Of a stretch of 64,000 nucleotides of DNA, positions 8,729-17,805 are shown piece by piece (position 1 is the stretch's first letter; each line of letters starts with the position of its first letter). Location of the stretch: contig NZ_VFTG01000024.1 of NCBI RefSeq assembly GCF_006439355.1, positions 1 to 64,000 of the forward strand. The letters run 5' to 3'. The stretch is from Mesorhizobium sp. B4-1-3. Lineage in GTDB: Bacteria > Pseudomonadota > Alphaproteobacteria > Rhizobiales > Rhizobiaceae. The notes under the pieces were generated by a model. The model worked only from the letters and a program-made list of their open reading frames with translations. It had not been told where the DNA came from and ran no database searches. Both the position numbers and the translations under genes were made by a program.

Positions 8729-11374
8729 CTAAGCCAGTGTCCGCTCCACGATATCGCGCAGATCCGCCGACAGGTTCTCGACCTTGGCCATGTCGAGCAG
8801 CGCCTGCTTGGCCCTGGCCTGGCGTCCGGGCTCCAGCGAGCGCCAGGACCTGAGCGCCGTCGCCAGCCGCGCCGCCACTTGCGGGTTGCGCTTTTCCATT
8901 TCCAGCACCGTCTCGGCGAACAGGTGGTAGCCTTCGCCGTCGGCGCGGTGGAAGCCGGTCTGGTTGGCGCTGGAGAAGGTGCCGATCAGGGAACGCACCC
9001 GGTTCGGGTTGGCGATCGAGAAGGCCGGATGCCGCATCAACTCGCGCACCTTGTCGACGGTCTTCGCGCCCGGCACACCGGCCTGGATCTGGAACCATTT
9101 GTCAAGCACCAGCGCGTCGCTTCGATAGCGCGCCTCGAAGGCTGCCAGCGCCTCTTCGGCCTCGGCCCGGCCTGGATGGCGATGCGCCAATACGGCAAGC
9201 GCCGCGGCGCGGTCTGTCATGTTGGTGGCGGCGTTGAAGTGCCGCGCGGCAAGGGTGGCGCCTTCCGGCAGCAGCGACAGATAATCGAGCAGGATGTTGC
9301 GGAGCGCCCTGCGCCCTGCGCTCGCCGCGTCCGGGCTGAACGGACCCTTGTCGGCAAGGCTGTCATAGAGCGCCGAAAAGGCGTCGCTGTTTGCCTCGGC
9401 GATCGTCCGCGCCAGCGCCCCGCGCGCGGCAAAGATGGCGTCGGGGTCGATGCCCTTGCCGATGTCGCGGGCAATGTCGGATTCGCCGGGCAGCGACAGC
9501 GCCAGCGCCCGGTAGGCCGGCTCGAGCGCCTCGTCACCGGCGATCCTGCCGGCAAGCTCGGCGAGCTTTGGCGCGAAGACCGGCTGCTTGCCGCCGAGGA
9601 TCTGGCGGAAAGCCGCGATCAGGGCATCGGTCAAAAGCATGTTGAACGCCTGCCAGCGCGAGAAGGCGTCGCTGTCATGCGCGGCGAGGAAGAACTGGTC
9701 GTCCGCCTTCTGCTGCACCGAAAGCGTGATCGGCGCCGAGAAGCCGCGGTTGAGCGACACCACGGGCCGCTCGGCGACACCGGTGAAGCGCACCGTGTGC
9801 CGGCGCTTGCGGATATGGATGACGCCGTCATCCACCGCCGCGCCCTCGACGGCCGCCCAGGTGACGGGCTTGCCGTCGGCGCCGACAAGTCCGAACGCAA
9901 GGGGAATATGCATCAGCCGCTTCCGGCTTTCCGAGGGCGTCGGCGGCACCGATTGCTCGATCTCCAGCGTGAACTCCCTGGCCGCTGCATTGTGGGATGA
10001 ACTCACCGTCAGGTTCGGCGTGCCGGCCTGGTGATACCAGAGCGCGAATTGCGCGAGGTCGCGGCCCGAGACGTCCTCGAAGACTTTCAAGAAGTCTTCG
10101 ATCGTCGCGGCTTCGCCGTCATGCCGCTCGAAATAGAGGTCCATGCCGGCACGGAAGGTCTCCGGCCCGAGGATGGTGCGGATCATGCGCACCACTTCCG
10201 AGCCCTTCTCGTAGACGGTCGCCGTGTAGAAGTTGTTGATCTCGCGGTAACGGCGCGGCCTGACCGGATGCGCCAGCGGCCCCTGGTCTTCCGGGAACTG
10301 GTGCGCGCGCAGCGTGCGTACTTCCGCGATGCGCCTCACAGCCCGCGAACGCTGGTCGGCCGAGAATTCGTGGTCGCGGTAAACCGTCAGCCCTTCCTTC
10401 AGGCAGAGCTGGAACCAGTCGCGGCAAGTGATTCTGTTGCCTGTCCAATTGTGGAAATATTCGTGCGCGATGATCGCCTCGATATTGGCGAAGTCGGCGT
10501 CCGTCGCGGTCTCCTCGTCGGCCAGCACATATTTGTCGTTGAAGACGTTGAGGCCCTTGTTCTCCATCGCCCCCATGTTGAAGTCCGACACGGCGACGAT
10601 ATTGAAGACGTCGAGGTCGTATTCGCGGCCGAAGGCGTCCTCGTCCCATTTCATCGAGCGCTTCAGCGCGTCCATCGCATAGCCGGCAAGCCGCTCCTTG
10701 CCGGGCTCGACATAGATGCCGAGCTCGACCTCGCGGCCGGACATGGTGGTGAAGCAGTCCGCCACCTTGCCGAGCGCTCCCGCCACCAACGCAAAGAGAT
10801 AGGAGGGCTTGGGGAAGGGGTCGTGCCAGACCGCGTAGTGCCTGCCGTTGGCGAGCGTGCCGCGTCCGACGGGATTGCCGTTGGAGAGCAGGAGCGGCGC
10901 CTCGTTGTGTGGGGCTTCGATGCGCACGGTGTAGACCGAGAGGATATCGGGCCGGTCGAGGAAATAGGTGATGCGGCGAAAGCCTTCAGCCTCGCACTGC
11001 GTGCAATAGACATTGTTGGAGCGATAGAGGCCCATCAGCGCCTCGTTGCGCGACGGCGCGATCTCCGTCTCCAGACGAAGCTCAAAGCGCTGTGCCGCCG
11101 GCGGCTTCAGGATCGTCAGCCGGTCCGGCGTCGCCTCATAATCGCCGGCCTGCAGCGCCTGCCCGTCTATCGCCGCGCCAAGCAGCGTCAGCCCGTCCCC
11201 GTCGAGCACCAGCGGCGCTGAGGCGGCGACGCCCTCGCGCCGCTCTATGGTGAGCAGCGCGGTGACATGGGTGGCTTCCGGCGACAGGCGGAAGTCGAGG
11301 CTGGTCCTCGGGATGAGATAGTCGCTGGGGCGATAGTCTTCGAGCTTGAAGACATGGCCGGTATCGGTGCGCAT
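8729..11374 (-). CDS. pepN: Aminopeptidase N (M1 family zinc metallopeptidase)
   Basis: Cytoplasmic zinc aminopeptidase that removes N-terminal residues from peptides in the final stage of protein turnover. The substrate-binding motif GAMENKGLNVF and the zinc site HEYFHNWTGNR (HExxH) are present with the usual spacing, and the length of 881 residues matches bacterial PepN. The start is set at the ATG at 11374 (MRTDTGHVFKLEDYRPSDY), which matches the usual N-terminus. The frame stays open 50 codons further up, but that extension runs through a palindromic repeat at 11495-11539 and looks non-coding. Transcribed alone, divergent from the DMT transporter. Confidence 0.96.
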   Translation of the reverse strand: MRTDTGHVFKLEDYRPSDYLIPRTSLDFRLSPEATHVTALLTIERREGVAASAPLVLDGDGLTLLGAAIDGQALQAGDYEATPDRLTILKPPAAQRFELRLETEIAPSRNEALMGLYRSNNVYCTQCEAEGFRRITYFLDRPDILSVYTVRIEAPHNEAPLLLSNGNPVGRGTLANGRHYAVWHDPFPKPSYLFALVAGALGKVADCFTTMSGREVELGIYVEPGKERLAGYAMDALKRSMKWDEDAFGREYDLDVFNIVAVSDFNMGAMENKGLNVFNDKYVLADEETATDADFANIEAIIAHEYFHNWTGNRITCRDWFQLCLKEGLTVYRDHEFSADQRSRAVRRIAEVRTLRAHQFPEDQGPLAHPVRPRRYREINNFYTATVYEKGSEVVRMIRTILGPETFRAGMDLYFERHDGEAATIEDFLKVFEDVSGRDLAQFALWYHQAGTPNLTVSSSHNAAAREFTLEIEQSVPPTPSESRKRLMHIPLAFGLVGADGKPVTWAAVEGAAVDDGVIHIRKRRHTVRFTGVAERPVVSLNRGFSAPITLSVQQKADDQFFLAAHDSDAFSRWQAFNMLLTDALIAAFRQILGGKQPVFAPKLAELAGRIAGDEALEPAYRALALSLPGESDIARDIGKGIDPDAIFAARGALARTIAEANSDAFSALYDSLADKGPFSPDAASAGRRALRNILLDYLSLLPEGATLAARHFNAATNMTDRAAALAVLAHRHPGRAEAEEALAAFEARYRSDALVLDKWFQIQAGVPGAKTVDKVRELMRHPAFSIANPNRVRSLIGTFSSANQTGFHRADGEGYHLFAETVLEMEKRNPQVAARLATALRSWRSLEPGRQARAKQALLDMAKVENLSADLRDIVERTLA

Positions 11375-11494
11375 TCCTTGGGCTTTTCCTGTCGATTTCG
11401 GGCGGAGGGCCAGCGTGGCTGGTCCAAGAATTTTGAGGTGCGCGCTCTTTACACGAAACGGCCACTCGACAAAACTGCGGCATAGGTTGTGTTT

Positions 11495-11539
11495 CGCAAT
11501 TCCGGACGGAAAACCGTTACGCACTTTCCTGGAATTGCT
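11495..11539. repeat. Rhizobial palindromic intergenic element (GCAATTCC type), copy 1
   Basis: GCAATTCC (11496-11503) and GGAATTGC (11531-11538) are perfect inverted arms around a core GGACGGAAAACCGTTACGC. It sits between the divergent pepN and DMT transporter genes. A diverged copy is at 18914-18955. This type is common in rhizobial intergenic DNA; its presence argues against the longer start codons of both flanking genes. Confidence 0.7.
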
Positions 11540-11587
11540 CTTGGCCTATTTCACGGCTTCGTTCTCCGACCATCACCACGAGGCAAG

Positions 11588-12535
11588 ATGACCGTCGATC
11601 ATGCCGTCGGCCACAGCGCGCTGCGCGGCATCACTCTGAAGATCGTCTCGGTGACGGTTTTCGTCGGCATGCAGACCTGCATCAAGGCGGCCGGCGACGT
11701 GCCCGCCGGGCAGATCGTCTTCTTCCGCTCCTTCTTCGCCATCTTCCCGATCATCGCCTTCCTGGCTTTCAAGGGCGAGCTCGCCACCGCCTTCACGACC
11801 AGGCGCCCGTTCAACCACATCGCGCGCGGCCTGGTCGGTGTCGGCGCCATGGGGCTCGGCTTCTTTGCGCTGACCAGGCTGCCGCTTCCCGAGGCGATCA
11901 CGCTGAACTATGCGCAGCCGCTGCTGGTCGTGGTGTTCTCCTCGGTTTTCCTCGGCGAGACGATCCGCGTCTATCGCTGGAGCGCGGTCGCGGTCGGTCT
12001 TGCCGGCGTATTGATCATCTCCTGGCCGGAACTGACGCTGCTCAATTCCGGCGCGGGCCTCGACGACCAGGAGGTGCTGGGCGTCATGGCCGCGCTGATC
12101 GCCGCGGCGACCTCGGCCGTTGCCATGCTTCTGGTGCGCAATCTCGTGCAGACGGAGAAGACGGCGACCATCGTGCTGTGGTTCTCCTCGACGGCTTCGG
12201 TGCTGTCGCTCTTTACGCTGCCCTTCGGCTGGCAGGCACTGACGCTGATGCAGGCGGCACTGCTTGTTTTCGCCGGTTTTTGCGGCGGACTCGGCCAGAT
12301 CCTGATGACGGCGGCCTATCGCCACGCCGAAGCCTCGGTCGTGGCGCCCTTCGAATACACCTCGATGATTTTGGGCGTCGTCGTCGGCTATTTCGTCTTC
12401 GGCGACGTGACCTCGTTCAACACGCTGATCGGCGGCATGGTCGTGGTCGCCGCGGGCATTTTTATCATCTGGCGCGAGCGGCAGCTCGGCCTGGAGCGCA
12501 CGCGCACCAGGACGGCCGCGCCGCCGCAGGGGTAA
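11588..12535 (+). CDS. DMT-superfamily (EamA) permease
   Basis: A 315-residue integral membrane protein with about ten hydrophobic helices arranged as two EamA repeats; the second begins near VLGVMAALIAAATSAVAML. The family exports or imports small metabolites, and the substrate cannot be inferred. The ATG at 11588 follows GGCAAG. An earlier ATG at 11489 in the same frame lies in the palindromic repeat and gives a non-membrane leader, so it is rejected. The gene runs toward the XRE regulator with two bases between the stops. Confidence 0.9.
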   Translation: MTVDHAVGHSALRGITLKIVSVTVFVGMQTCIKAAGDVPAGQIVFFRSFFAIFPIIAFLAFKGELATAFTTRRPFNHIARGLVGVGAMGLGFFALTRLPLPEAITLNYAQPLLVVVFSSVFLGETIRVYRWSAVAVGLAGVLIISWPELTLLNSGAGLDDQEVLGVMAALIAAATSAVAMLLVRNLVQTEKTATIVLWFSSTASVLSLFTLPFGWQALTLMQAALLVFAGFCGGLGQILMTAAYRHAEASVVAPFEYTSMILGVVVGYFVFGDVTSFNTLIGGMVVVAAGIFIIWRERQLGLERTRTRTAAPPQG

Positions 12536-12537
12536 GG

Positions 12538-13350
12538 CTACGAGGCTGACACTCGCTCTTTCGCCAGCCGCACTAGCACGGCGCGGGTCTGCTCATCGGC
12601 GGGGAAAAAGGATTCGATCGCCAGTTCCGACAGCGTGACATCGAGCGGTGTGCCGAACACGGTGATCGTGCTGATGAAGGAGAGCACCTGATCGCCATGC
12701 GCCAGCCTGAGCGGGTGCACGATGCCGCTCGGCTCGACCGGTGCCGGACGTCCGCTCTTCAAGCCGGACGGATAGGCGCGCAATTCGCGTTCGAGCTCGA
12801 TCAGCACCGGATCGCCGGTGGCGTCGTTCTGCTGCTTCAGTCGCTCCAGAAGATGCGCGCGCCATTCCGCCAGATTAACGATACGGGGCGCGACACCGCC
12901 TGGATGCAGGCTGAGCCGCAGCACATTGACCGGTGACTGGAGCAGGGACGGCTCGGAAATATCGGAGAGGAATGGGGCGATCGCGGCATTCGCGGAAACG
13001 AGGTTCCAGTGCCGGTCCACTGCCAGCGCCGGAAAGGGCTCGTGGCCCTTGAGCACAGTCTCGACGGCGGCCATCGCCGGCGCTAACGTGGCGTCGGTCA
13101 GTGGTCTCTCGCTGAAGCTCGGCGCGAAGCCCGCCGCGAGCAGCAACTGGTTGCGTTGCCTGAGCGGGATCGACAGCTGCTCGGCCAGATGCAGCACCAT
13201 CTCCCGCGACGGCTGGGCGCGGCCGCTCTCGACGAACGAGAGATGCCGTTGCGAGATATCGGCCTCCATGGCGAGATCGAGCTGGCTCATGCGGCGACGC
13301 GTGCGCCATTCGCGGATGAGGCTGCCGGCGGACGGTTCGGATGTGGTCAT
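12538..13350 (-). CDS. XRE-family transcriptional regulator with MmyB-like C-terminal domain
   Basis: A 270-residue regulator. The N-terminal helix-turn-helix (residues about 10-65) reads LIREWRTRRRMSQLDLAME, then ISQRHLSFVESGRAQPSREM. The C-terminal part (EPFPALAVDRHWNLVSANAA, then FLSDI) resembles the PAS-like MmyB ligand-binding domain found in many actinobacterial and rhizobial regulators. An upstream in-frame start at 13386 adds 12 residues of low-complexity leader; the ATG at 13350 (MTTSEPSAG) is preferred. Ligand and targets are unknown. Confidence 0.88.
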   Translation of the reverse strand: MTTSEPSAGSLIREWRTRRRMSQLDLAMEADISQRHLSFVESGRAQPSREMVLHLAEQLSIPLRQRNQLLLAAGFAPSFSERPLTDATLAPAMAAVETVLKGHEPFPALAVDRHWNLVSANAAIAPFLSDISEPSLLQSPVNVLRLSLHPGGVAPRIVNLAEWRAHLLERLKQQNDATGDPVLIELERELRAYPSGLKSGRPAPVEPSGIVHPLRLAHGDQVLSFISTITVFGTPLDVTLSELAIESFFPADEQTRAVLVRLAKERVSAS

Positions 13351-13434
13351 GGACGGATGAGTAGGGCGGCGGGCGGCGCAATTCAATTACCTGGGAGGTT
13401 ATAGCTCCCTTCTTCCAAGAAAGGTGAGGGCGCC

Positions 13435-14373
13435 TTATCCCAACGCCCGCAACTTCGCCTTGACCTCGAGAAAATCCCGCCAGGCCAGCTTCTTGTGCGC
13501 CGGCGTCCGCAAGAGATAGGCCGGATGCAGTGTCGGCATCGCAGGAATGGCAATTCCGGACGCCGTCATGTGCACCCGCCAGTTGCCGCGCAGTCGCAGA
13601 ATGCCTTCGGTCGTGTTGAGCAGCGTCTTGGCCGACGGGCCGCCGAGATTGACCAGCACTTTTGGATTGACCAGCTCGATCTGCCTTTCGATGAAGGGAC
13701 GGCAGATTTCGGTCTCGTGCGGCGTCGGCGTGCGGTTGCCCGGTGGGCGCCATGGGATGACGTTGGCGATATAGGCGGAGTTGCGGTCGAGGCCGATCGC
13801 CGCCAGCATGCGGTCGAGCAGCCGGCCGGACCGGCCGACGAAAGGCAAGCCTTCGAGGTCCTCGTCCCGTCCCGGCGCCTCGCCGACCAGCATCAGGTCG
13901 GCGTTGGGATTGCCGTCCGCGAACACCAGGTTCTTGGCGGTGAATTTGAGGTTGCAGCCATCGAAGGTGGCCATGAGTTGGCGCAGCTCGTCCAGCGTCG
14001 AAGCGCTCGCGGCAAGCTGCCGCGCCAGCAGGGCCTGTGCCTCGTCGGGAACGGCCGCGGCCGCCGGCATCCGGGTGGGTGCGTCCGGAATATTGCTGGC
14101 GTCGAGGCCGGATAAGGGAGCTGGCGGGTTCTCAACGCGTTCCGGAACCTGGTCTGGTGCCGTTCGGCTTTCGGGCCTGGTTTCGCGTAGTGGCGCTGCC
14201 GGCGCCCGCTCGGCAGGCCTGCGTTCGGCCGGCCCCCGTCCAACTGGCATTGCCGCCGCTTCGGCGAACCGGTTGATCGGCGCGTCCTGGAGCGCGTCGT
14301 CGACGCCGGCGCTGGCATAGAAGGCGAGCAGTTCTGCGATCTCGGCTGGTGTGCTGGGGGAGGCGGCAGTCAT
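13435..14373 (-). CDS. Uracil-DNA glycosylase, family-4-like, Fe-S ligands apparently lost
   Basis: Removes uracil from DNA at the start of base excision repair. Motif A (VGEAPGRDEDLEGLPFVG, residues 163-180) and the C-terminal motif (HPAYLLR, His283) are those of family 4. Family 4 enzymes hold a 4Fe-4S cluster on four cysteines. Here only Cys140 and Cys224 lie at such positions: the partner of the first CxxC is Lys (CNLK), and the Cys normally before RPPGNR is Trp208 (VIPWRPPGNR). The first 130 residues are a Pro/Ala-rich extension longer than in classical members. This matches what I recall of the Bradyrhizobium enzyme BdiUng, a related UDG without an Fe-S cluster. Confidence 0.88.
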   Translation of the reverse strand: MTAASPSTPAEIAELLAFYASAGVDDALQDAPINRFAEAAAMPVGRGPAERRPAERAPAAPLRETRPESRTAPDQVPERVENPPAPLSGLDASNIPDAPTRMPAAAAVPDEAQALLARQLAASASTLDELRQLMATFDGCNLKFTAKNLVFADGNPNADLMLVGEAPGRDEDLEGLPFVGRSGRLLDRMLAAIGLDRNSAYIANVIPWRPPGNRTPTPHETEICRPFIERQIELVNPKVLVNLGGPSAKTLLNTTEGILRLRGNWRVHMTASGIAIPAMPTLHPAYLLRTPAHKKLAWRDFLEVKAKLRALG

Positions 14374-14419
14374 GGCGCCACCATCGTCCGCGCGGCGAGG
14401 TTTTGCAACCGTGGAGAGA

Positions 14420-15058
14420 TCAGCCGGTTGGAATCCTTGGATCCTGCACGATGTAAAACGTCCAGCGCGGCGTGTAGTCGGTGACCAGGAAATCGAAGGT
14501 CGCCGTCTTCAGCGGGTCGATTTTGCCGTTTTTGAACAGCAGCCGGTCATAGGGTTCGAACCGGCGGTCGAAATCCGCGAAATTGCTCGACCAGATGTTG
14601 TCGGGCGTCTTGTTGCGCTGGTCGAAGGACAGGCCGTCGCCGAACACGCTGGGTTGGTCAAGAATCTCCTGCAACTCGAACTGGAACTCCACCCAGGGGA
14701 GCGCGCTGTTGTTGAGCACGTCGATGCGCATATACATCACGCCGTTGGCGACCTCGCCAGCCTTGCCGAAGGGCTCGATCGGCTTGGTCGCGCGGATGGT
14801 CAGCGTCACCGGCGTGGCCGTGTTCAGCTCCTCCTTGATGACCAGCGGGTCTTCCTTGGTGCCGATGCCGGAGGCTCCGGTGATGCGGAAGCCGCCCAGC
14901 TCGTCGGAGAAGGAATAGGCGCCCGTCGCCCACACCTTCACCGGATCGGCCTCAGCCGGCACGCTCAAAAAGAGGAGCGGAAGAACCGCGCGCCAGGCCG
15001 CGCCTGGCGTGAAGAGTAAGCGCTTAGATGGAAAGCCGGGCGGCTCTGGACTGCGCAT
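14420..15058 (-). CDS. Exported protein of unknown function
   Basis: A 212-residue protein with a signal peptide (ALAWR-like basic start, then AVLPLLFLSVPAEA) and a predicted beta-rich mature part with no family I recognise. The mature protein starts near DPVKVWATGAYSFSDELGG. Further on it has alternating polar/hydrophobic strands such as VMYMRIDVLNNSALPWVEFQ. The ATG at 15058 (MRSPEPPGF) is chosen; the frame is open for 33 more codons upstream but that part shows no coding character. It stands alone, 46 bases after the glycosylase start on the same strand. Confidence 0.72.
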   Translation of the reverse strand: MRSPEPPGFPSKRLLFTPGAAWRAVLPLLFLSVPAEADPVKVWATGAYSFSDELGGFRITGASGIGTKEDPLVIKEELNTATPVTLTIRATKPIEPFGKAGEVANGVMYMRIDVLNNSALPWVEFQFELQEILDQPSVFGDGLSFDQRNKTPDNIWSSNFADFDRRFEPYDRLLFKNGKIDPLKTATFDFLVTDYTPRWTFYIVQDPRIPTG

Positions 15059-15307
15059 GGCGCCAAGTATTGCCGATAACCAAGCCGTCGAACAATTAAA
15101 AACATTCCGGGGCCGCCTGGTCTGCCAACCAATTGGCGCTGGCCTATGCTTGGCCATGGCCTGTGCTGCTGCCTTTTCGTAGGAAACCGCGACTTTTTGT
15201 CGAAATCGGCGTTGTCACGTCCGCGCCGGTTTCGCGTCGCGAATTGATGCGCTATGCAGCGCATGAGCCAGCACAATGCGAGAATGCGGCAAGCTATAGA
15301 GGGGCCG

Positions 15308-16987
15308 ATGAGCGAAATCGAACGCGAAAGCATGGAATTCGACGTGGTGATCGTCGGCGCCGGTCCCGCCGGCCTTGCCGCGGCGATCCGTCTGAAGCAA
15401 GTCAATCCGGACCTCTCGGTGGTCGTCCTGGAGAAGGGCGGCGAGGTCGGCGCGCATATCCTCTCCGGTGCGGTCGTCGACCCGATCGGCATCGACCGGC
15501 TGCTGCCCGGCTGGCGCGAGGAAGAGGGTCATCCGTTCAAGACGCCTGTCACGGCGGACCATTTCCTGGTGCTTGGCCCGGCCGGTTCGTTCCGCCTGCC
15601 CAACTTCCTGATGCCGCCGCTGATGAACAATCACGGCAATTACATCGTGTCGCTCGGCAATGTCTGCCGCTGGCTGGCGGCCAAGGCCGAAGCGCTGGGC
15701 GTCGAGATCTATCCGGGCTTCGCCGCCGCAAGCCTCGTCTACAACGATGCCGGCGCCGTCACCGGCGTCATCACCGGCGACATGGGCGTCGAGAAGGACG
15801 GCACGCATGGCCCGGCCTACGCGCCCGGCATGGCGCTGATGGGCAAATATGTGCTGATCGGCGAGGGCGCGCGGGGCTCCTTGGCCAAGCAGCTCATCGC
15901 CAAATACCAGCTTGCCGATGGCCGCGAGCCCGGCAAGTTCGGCATCGGCCTCAAGGAACTCTGGCAGGTCAAGCCGGAGAACCACAAGCCGGGCCTGGTG
16001 CAGCACTCCTTCGGCTGGCCGCTCGACATGAAGACCGGCGGCGGCTCCTTCCTCTACCATCTCGAGGACAACCAGGTGGCGGTCGGCTTCGTCGTCCACC
16101 TGAACTACAAGAACCCCTATCTCTCGCCCTTCGAGGAGTTCCAGCGTTTCAAGACGCATCCGGCGATCGCCGGCACCTTCGAAGGCGCCAAGCGCATCGG
16201 CTATGGCGCGCGCGCCATCACCGAGGGCGGCTGGCAGTCCGTGCCGAAGCTGTCTTTCCCGGGCGGCGTGCTGATGGGCTGTGCGGCCGGCTTCGTCAAC
16301 GTGCCGCGCATCAAGGGCTCGCACAATGCGGTGCTGTCCGGCATGCTGGCGGCCGAGCATGTGGCCGAGGCGATCGCCGGCGGGCGCGCCAATGACGAGC
16401 TTGCGTCCTACGAAGAAGCCTGGCGCGGCAGCGACATCGGCAAGGACCTGAAAAAGGTGCGCAACGTCAAGCCGCTGTGGTCGCGCTTCGGCACCATCGT
16501 CGGCGTCGGCATCGGCGGGCTCGACATGTGGCTGAACACGCTGTTCGGCTTCTCGCCCTTCGGCACCATGAAGCACGGCAAGGCAGACTATGCGACGCTC
16601 GAGCCGGCATCCAAGCATCAGAAGATCGCCTATCCGAAGCCGGACGGCGTGTTGACCTTCGACCGTCTCTCCTCGGTGTTCCTCTCCAACACCAACCATG
16701 AGGAAAACGAGCCGGTGCATCTGATCGTCGGCGACATGGCGCTGCAGCAGCGTTCCGAGCACGATGTCTTCGCAGGCCCGTCGACCCGCTATTGCCCGGC
16801 CGGCGTCTATGAATGGGTGGACAAGGACGGCAACGCCGCCGCCGATCCGTCGGCCAAGGACGTGCGCTTCGTCATCAACGCGCAGAACTGCGTCCACTGC
16901 AAGACATGCGACATCAAGGATCCGAACCAGAACATCAACTGGGTGCCGCCACAAGGCGGCGAAGGCCCGGTCTACCAAGGCATGTGA
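15308..16987 (+). CDS. Electron transfer flavoprotein-ubiquinone oxidoreductase
   Basis: Inner-membrane ETF-QO passes electrons from ETF (loaded by acyl-CoA dehydrogenases such as the Ivd encoded at 28.6-29.8 kb) to ubiquinone. The FAD site VVIVGAGPAGLAAAIRL is near residue 15. The C-terminal 4Fe-4S ferredoxin part shows the four cysteines in RYCPAGVYEW and NCVHCKTCDIKDPNQ, and the total of 559 residues is typical. The ATG at 15308 (MSEIERESMEFD) has GAGGGG seven bases upstream; an earlier in-frame ATG at 15254 is not supported. The last codons (GGEGPVYQGM) are copied again 73 bases downstream. Confidence 0.96.
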   Translation: MSEIERESMEFDVVIVGAGPAGLAAAIRLKQVNPDLSVVVLEKGGEVGAHILSGAVVDPIGIDRLLPGWREEEGHPFKTPVTADHFLVLGPAGSFRLPNFLMPPLMNNHGNYIVSLGNVCRWLAAKAEALGVEIYPGFAAASLVYNDAGAVTGVITGDMGVEKDGTHGPAYAPGMALMGKYVLIGEGARGSLAKQLIAKYQLADGREPGKFGIGLKELWQVKPENHKPGLVQHSFGWPLDMKTGGGSFLYHLEDNQVAVGFVVHLNYKNPYLSPFEEFQRFKTHPAIAGTFEGAKRIGYGARAITEGGWQSVPKLSFPGGVLMGCAAGFVNVPRIKGSHNAVLSGMLAAEHVAEAIAGGRANDELASYEEAWRGSDIGKDLKKVRNVKPLWSRFGTIVGVGIGGLDMWLNTLFGFSPFGTMKHGKADYATLEPASKHQKIAYPKPDGVLTFDRLSSVFLSNTNHEENEPVHLIVGDMALQQRSEHDVFAGPSTRYCPAGVYEWVDKDGNAAADPSAKDVRFVINAQNCVHCKTCDIKDPNQNINWVPPQGGEGPVYQGM

Positions 16988-17064
16988 GCCGTTCCGACCG
17001 GGCCGTCTCGACCGCCGCTCCAACAAAGCCGGCGAGGGTCCGGTCTACCAGGGCATGTGAGCCG
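16953..17064 (+). repeat. Direct duplication of the ETF-QO 3' end
   Basis: Bases 16953-16991, covering the last codons and TGA of ETF-QO, recur at 17026-17064 with 35 of 39 identical. The second copy still reads AGEGPVYQGM and stop. Three of the four differences are synonymous third-position changes, so the copy looks like the tail of a diverged allele rather than a fresh slippage product. Confidence 0.8.
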
Positions 17065-17170
17065 CTCCTCCGATCGGCAACCATCCGCGGTTCCGGTCGG
17101 CTGGGTTCCTTACGCTTGAAATTGCAGCTTGCTTATAGTTCCTTCTCTGCGGATAAGGAGCAAATGGGCC

Positions 17171-17773
17171 ATGCGCCTGGCGGTTCTTACATGTCTCATC
17201 ATGGTTGGTGGCCTGTGCGGCGGTGCCCCGCAGGCCCTGGCCGGCACCAAGGTGCTGGTCACGACGCGCAGCTATGACATCGCCGGTGCGACAGGCGCCG
17301 CGCTGGTCGAAGCGATGAACCGCAAAGGTCCCAAGCACGGCTTCATGACCCGCGCCATCGCCGACACCAGCTACATCGTGAACTGGAAGCTCGACGTGGG
17401 CCGCGCCGACGGGATCTGCAGGTTGCGGGGCGCCGACGGAACGATGGAACTCACCTACACTTTTCCTCGCCTGGCTTCGCCGCCGAAACCCGAGCTCGAG
17501 CGGCGCTGGCGGCGCTTTCTCGCCGGCGTCCACGCCCACGAGCACCAGCACGGCCGCATCGCCAAGGCCATGATGCGCGCCACCGATAAGTCCATTGCCG
17601 GCCTTAAGCTGGCCGACAACTGGTTCTGCACTGCCACCCATCGCGAGGCCAGGCGCCGGATCGACGCCGTCTACACGCAATATGAAGCGAAACAGAACGC
17701 CTTCGATGCGCGCGAGCATCGCGACGGCGGCCATGTCGACCGGCTGGTCAATGCATTGATGGGGAAGAACTGA
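17171..17773 (+). CDS. Exported DUF922-type putative zinc protease
   Basis: A 200-residue protein with a signal peptide (MRLAVLTCLIMVGGLCGG, then PQALA) and a central HAHEHQHGRIAKAMM that contains an HExxH zinc site (HEHQH). This arrangement, with aromatic YDIAGATGAALVEAM near the mature N-terminus, fits the DUF922 family of predicted secreted Zn-dependent proteases; substrates are unknown. The start at 17171 has GGAG ten bases upstream; the frame opens 14 codons earlier without support. It lies after the duplicated ETF-QO tail and is convergent with the next gene. Confidence 0.8.
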   Translation: MRLAVLTCLIMVGGLCGGAPQALAGTKVLVTTRSYDIAGATGAALVEAMNRKGPKHGFMTRAIADTSYIVNWKLDVGRADGICRLRGADGTMELTYTFPRLASPPKPELERRWRRFLAGVHAHEHQHGRIAKAMMRATDKSIAGLKLADNWFCTATHREARRRIDAVYTQYEAKQNAFDAREHRDGGHVDRLVNALMGKN

Positions 17774-17805
17774 AGCTTCGGCCCATTCGCTTAAGAGACG
17801 AAGTG

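Noticed and set aside
8675-10000. Long plus-strand frame opposite pepN
   Set aside because: It is antisense to the C-terminal part of PepN, with no motifs.
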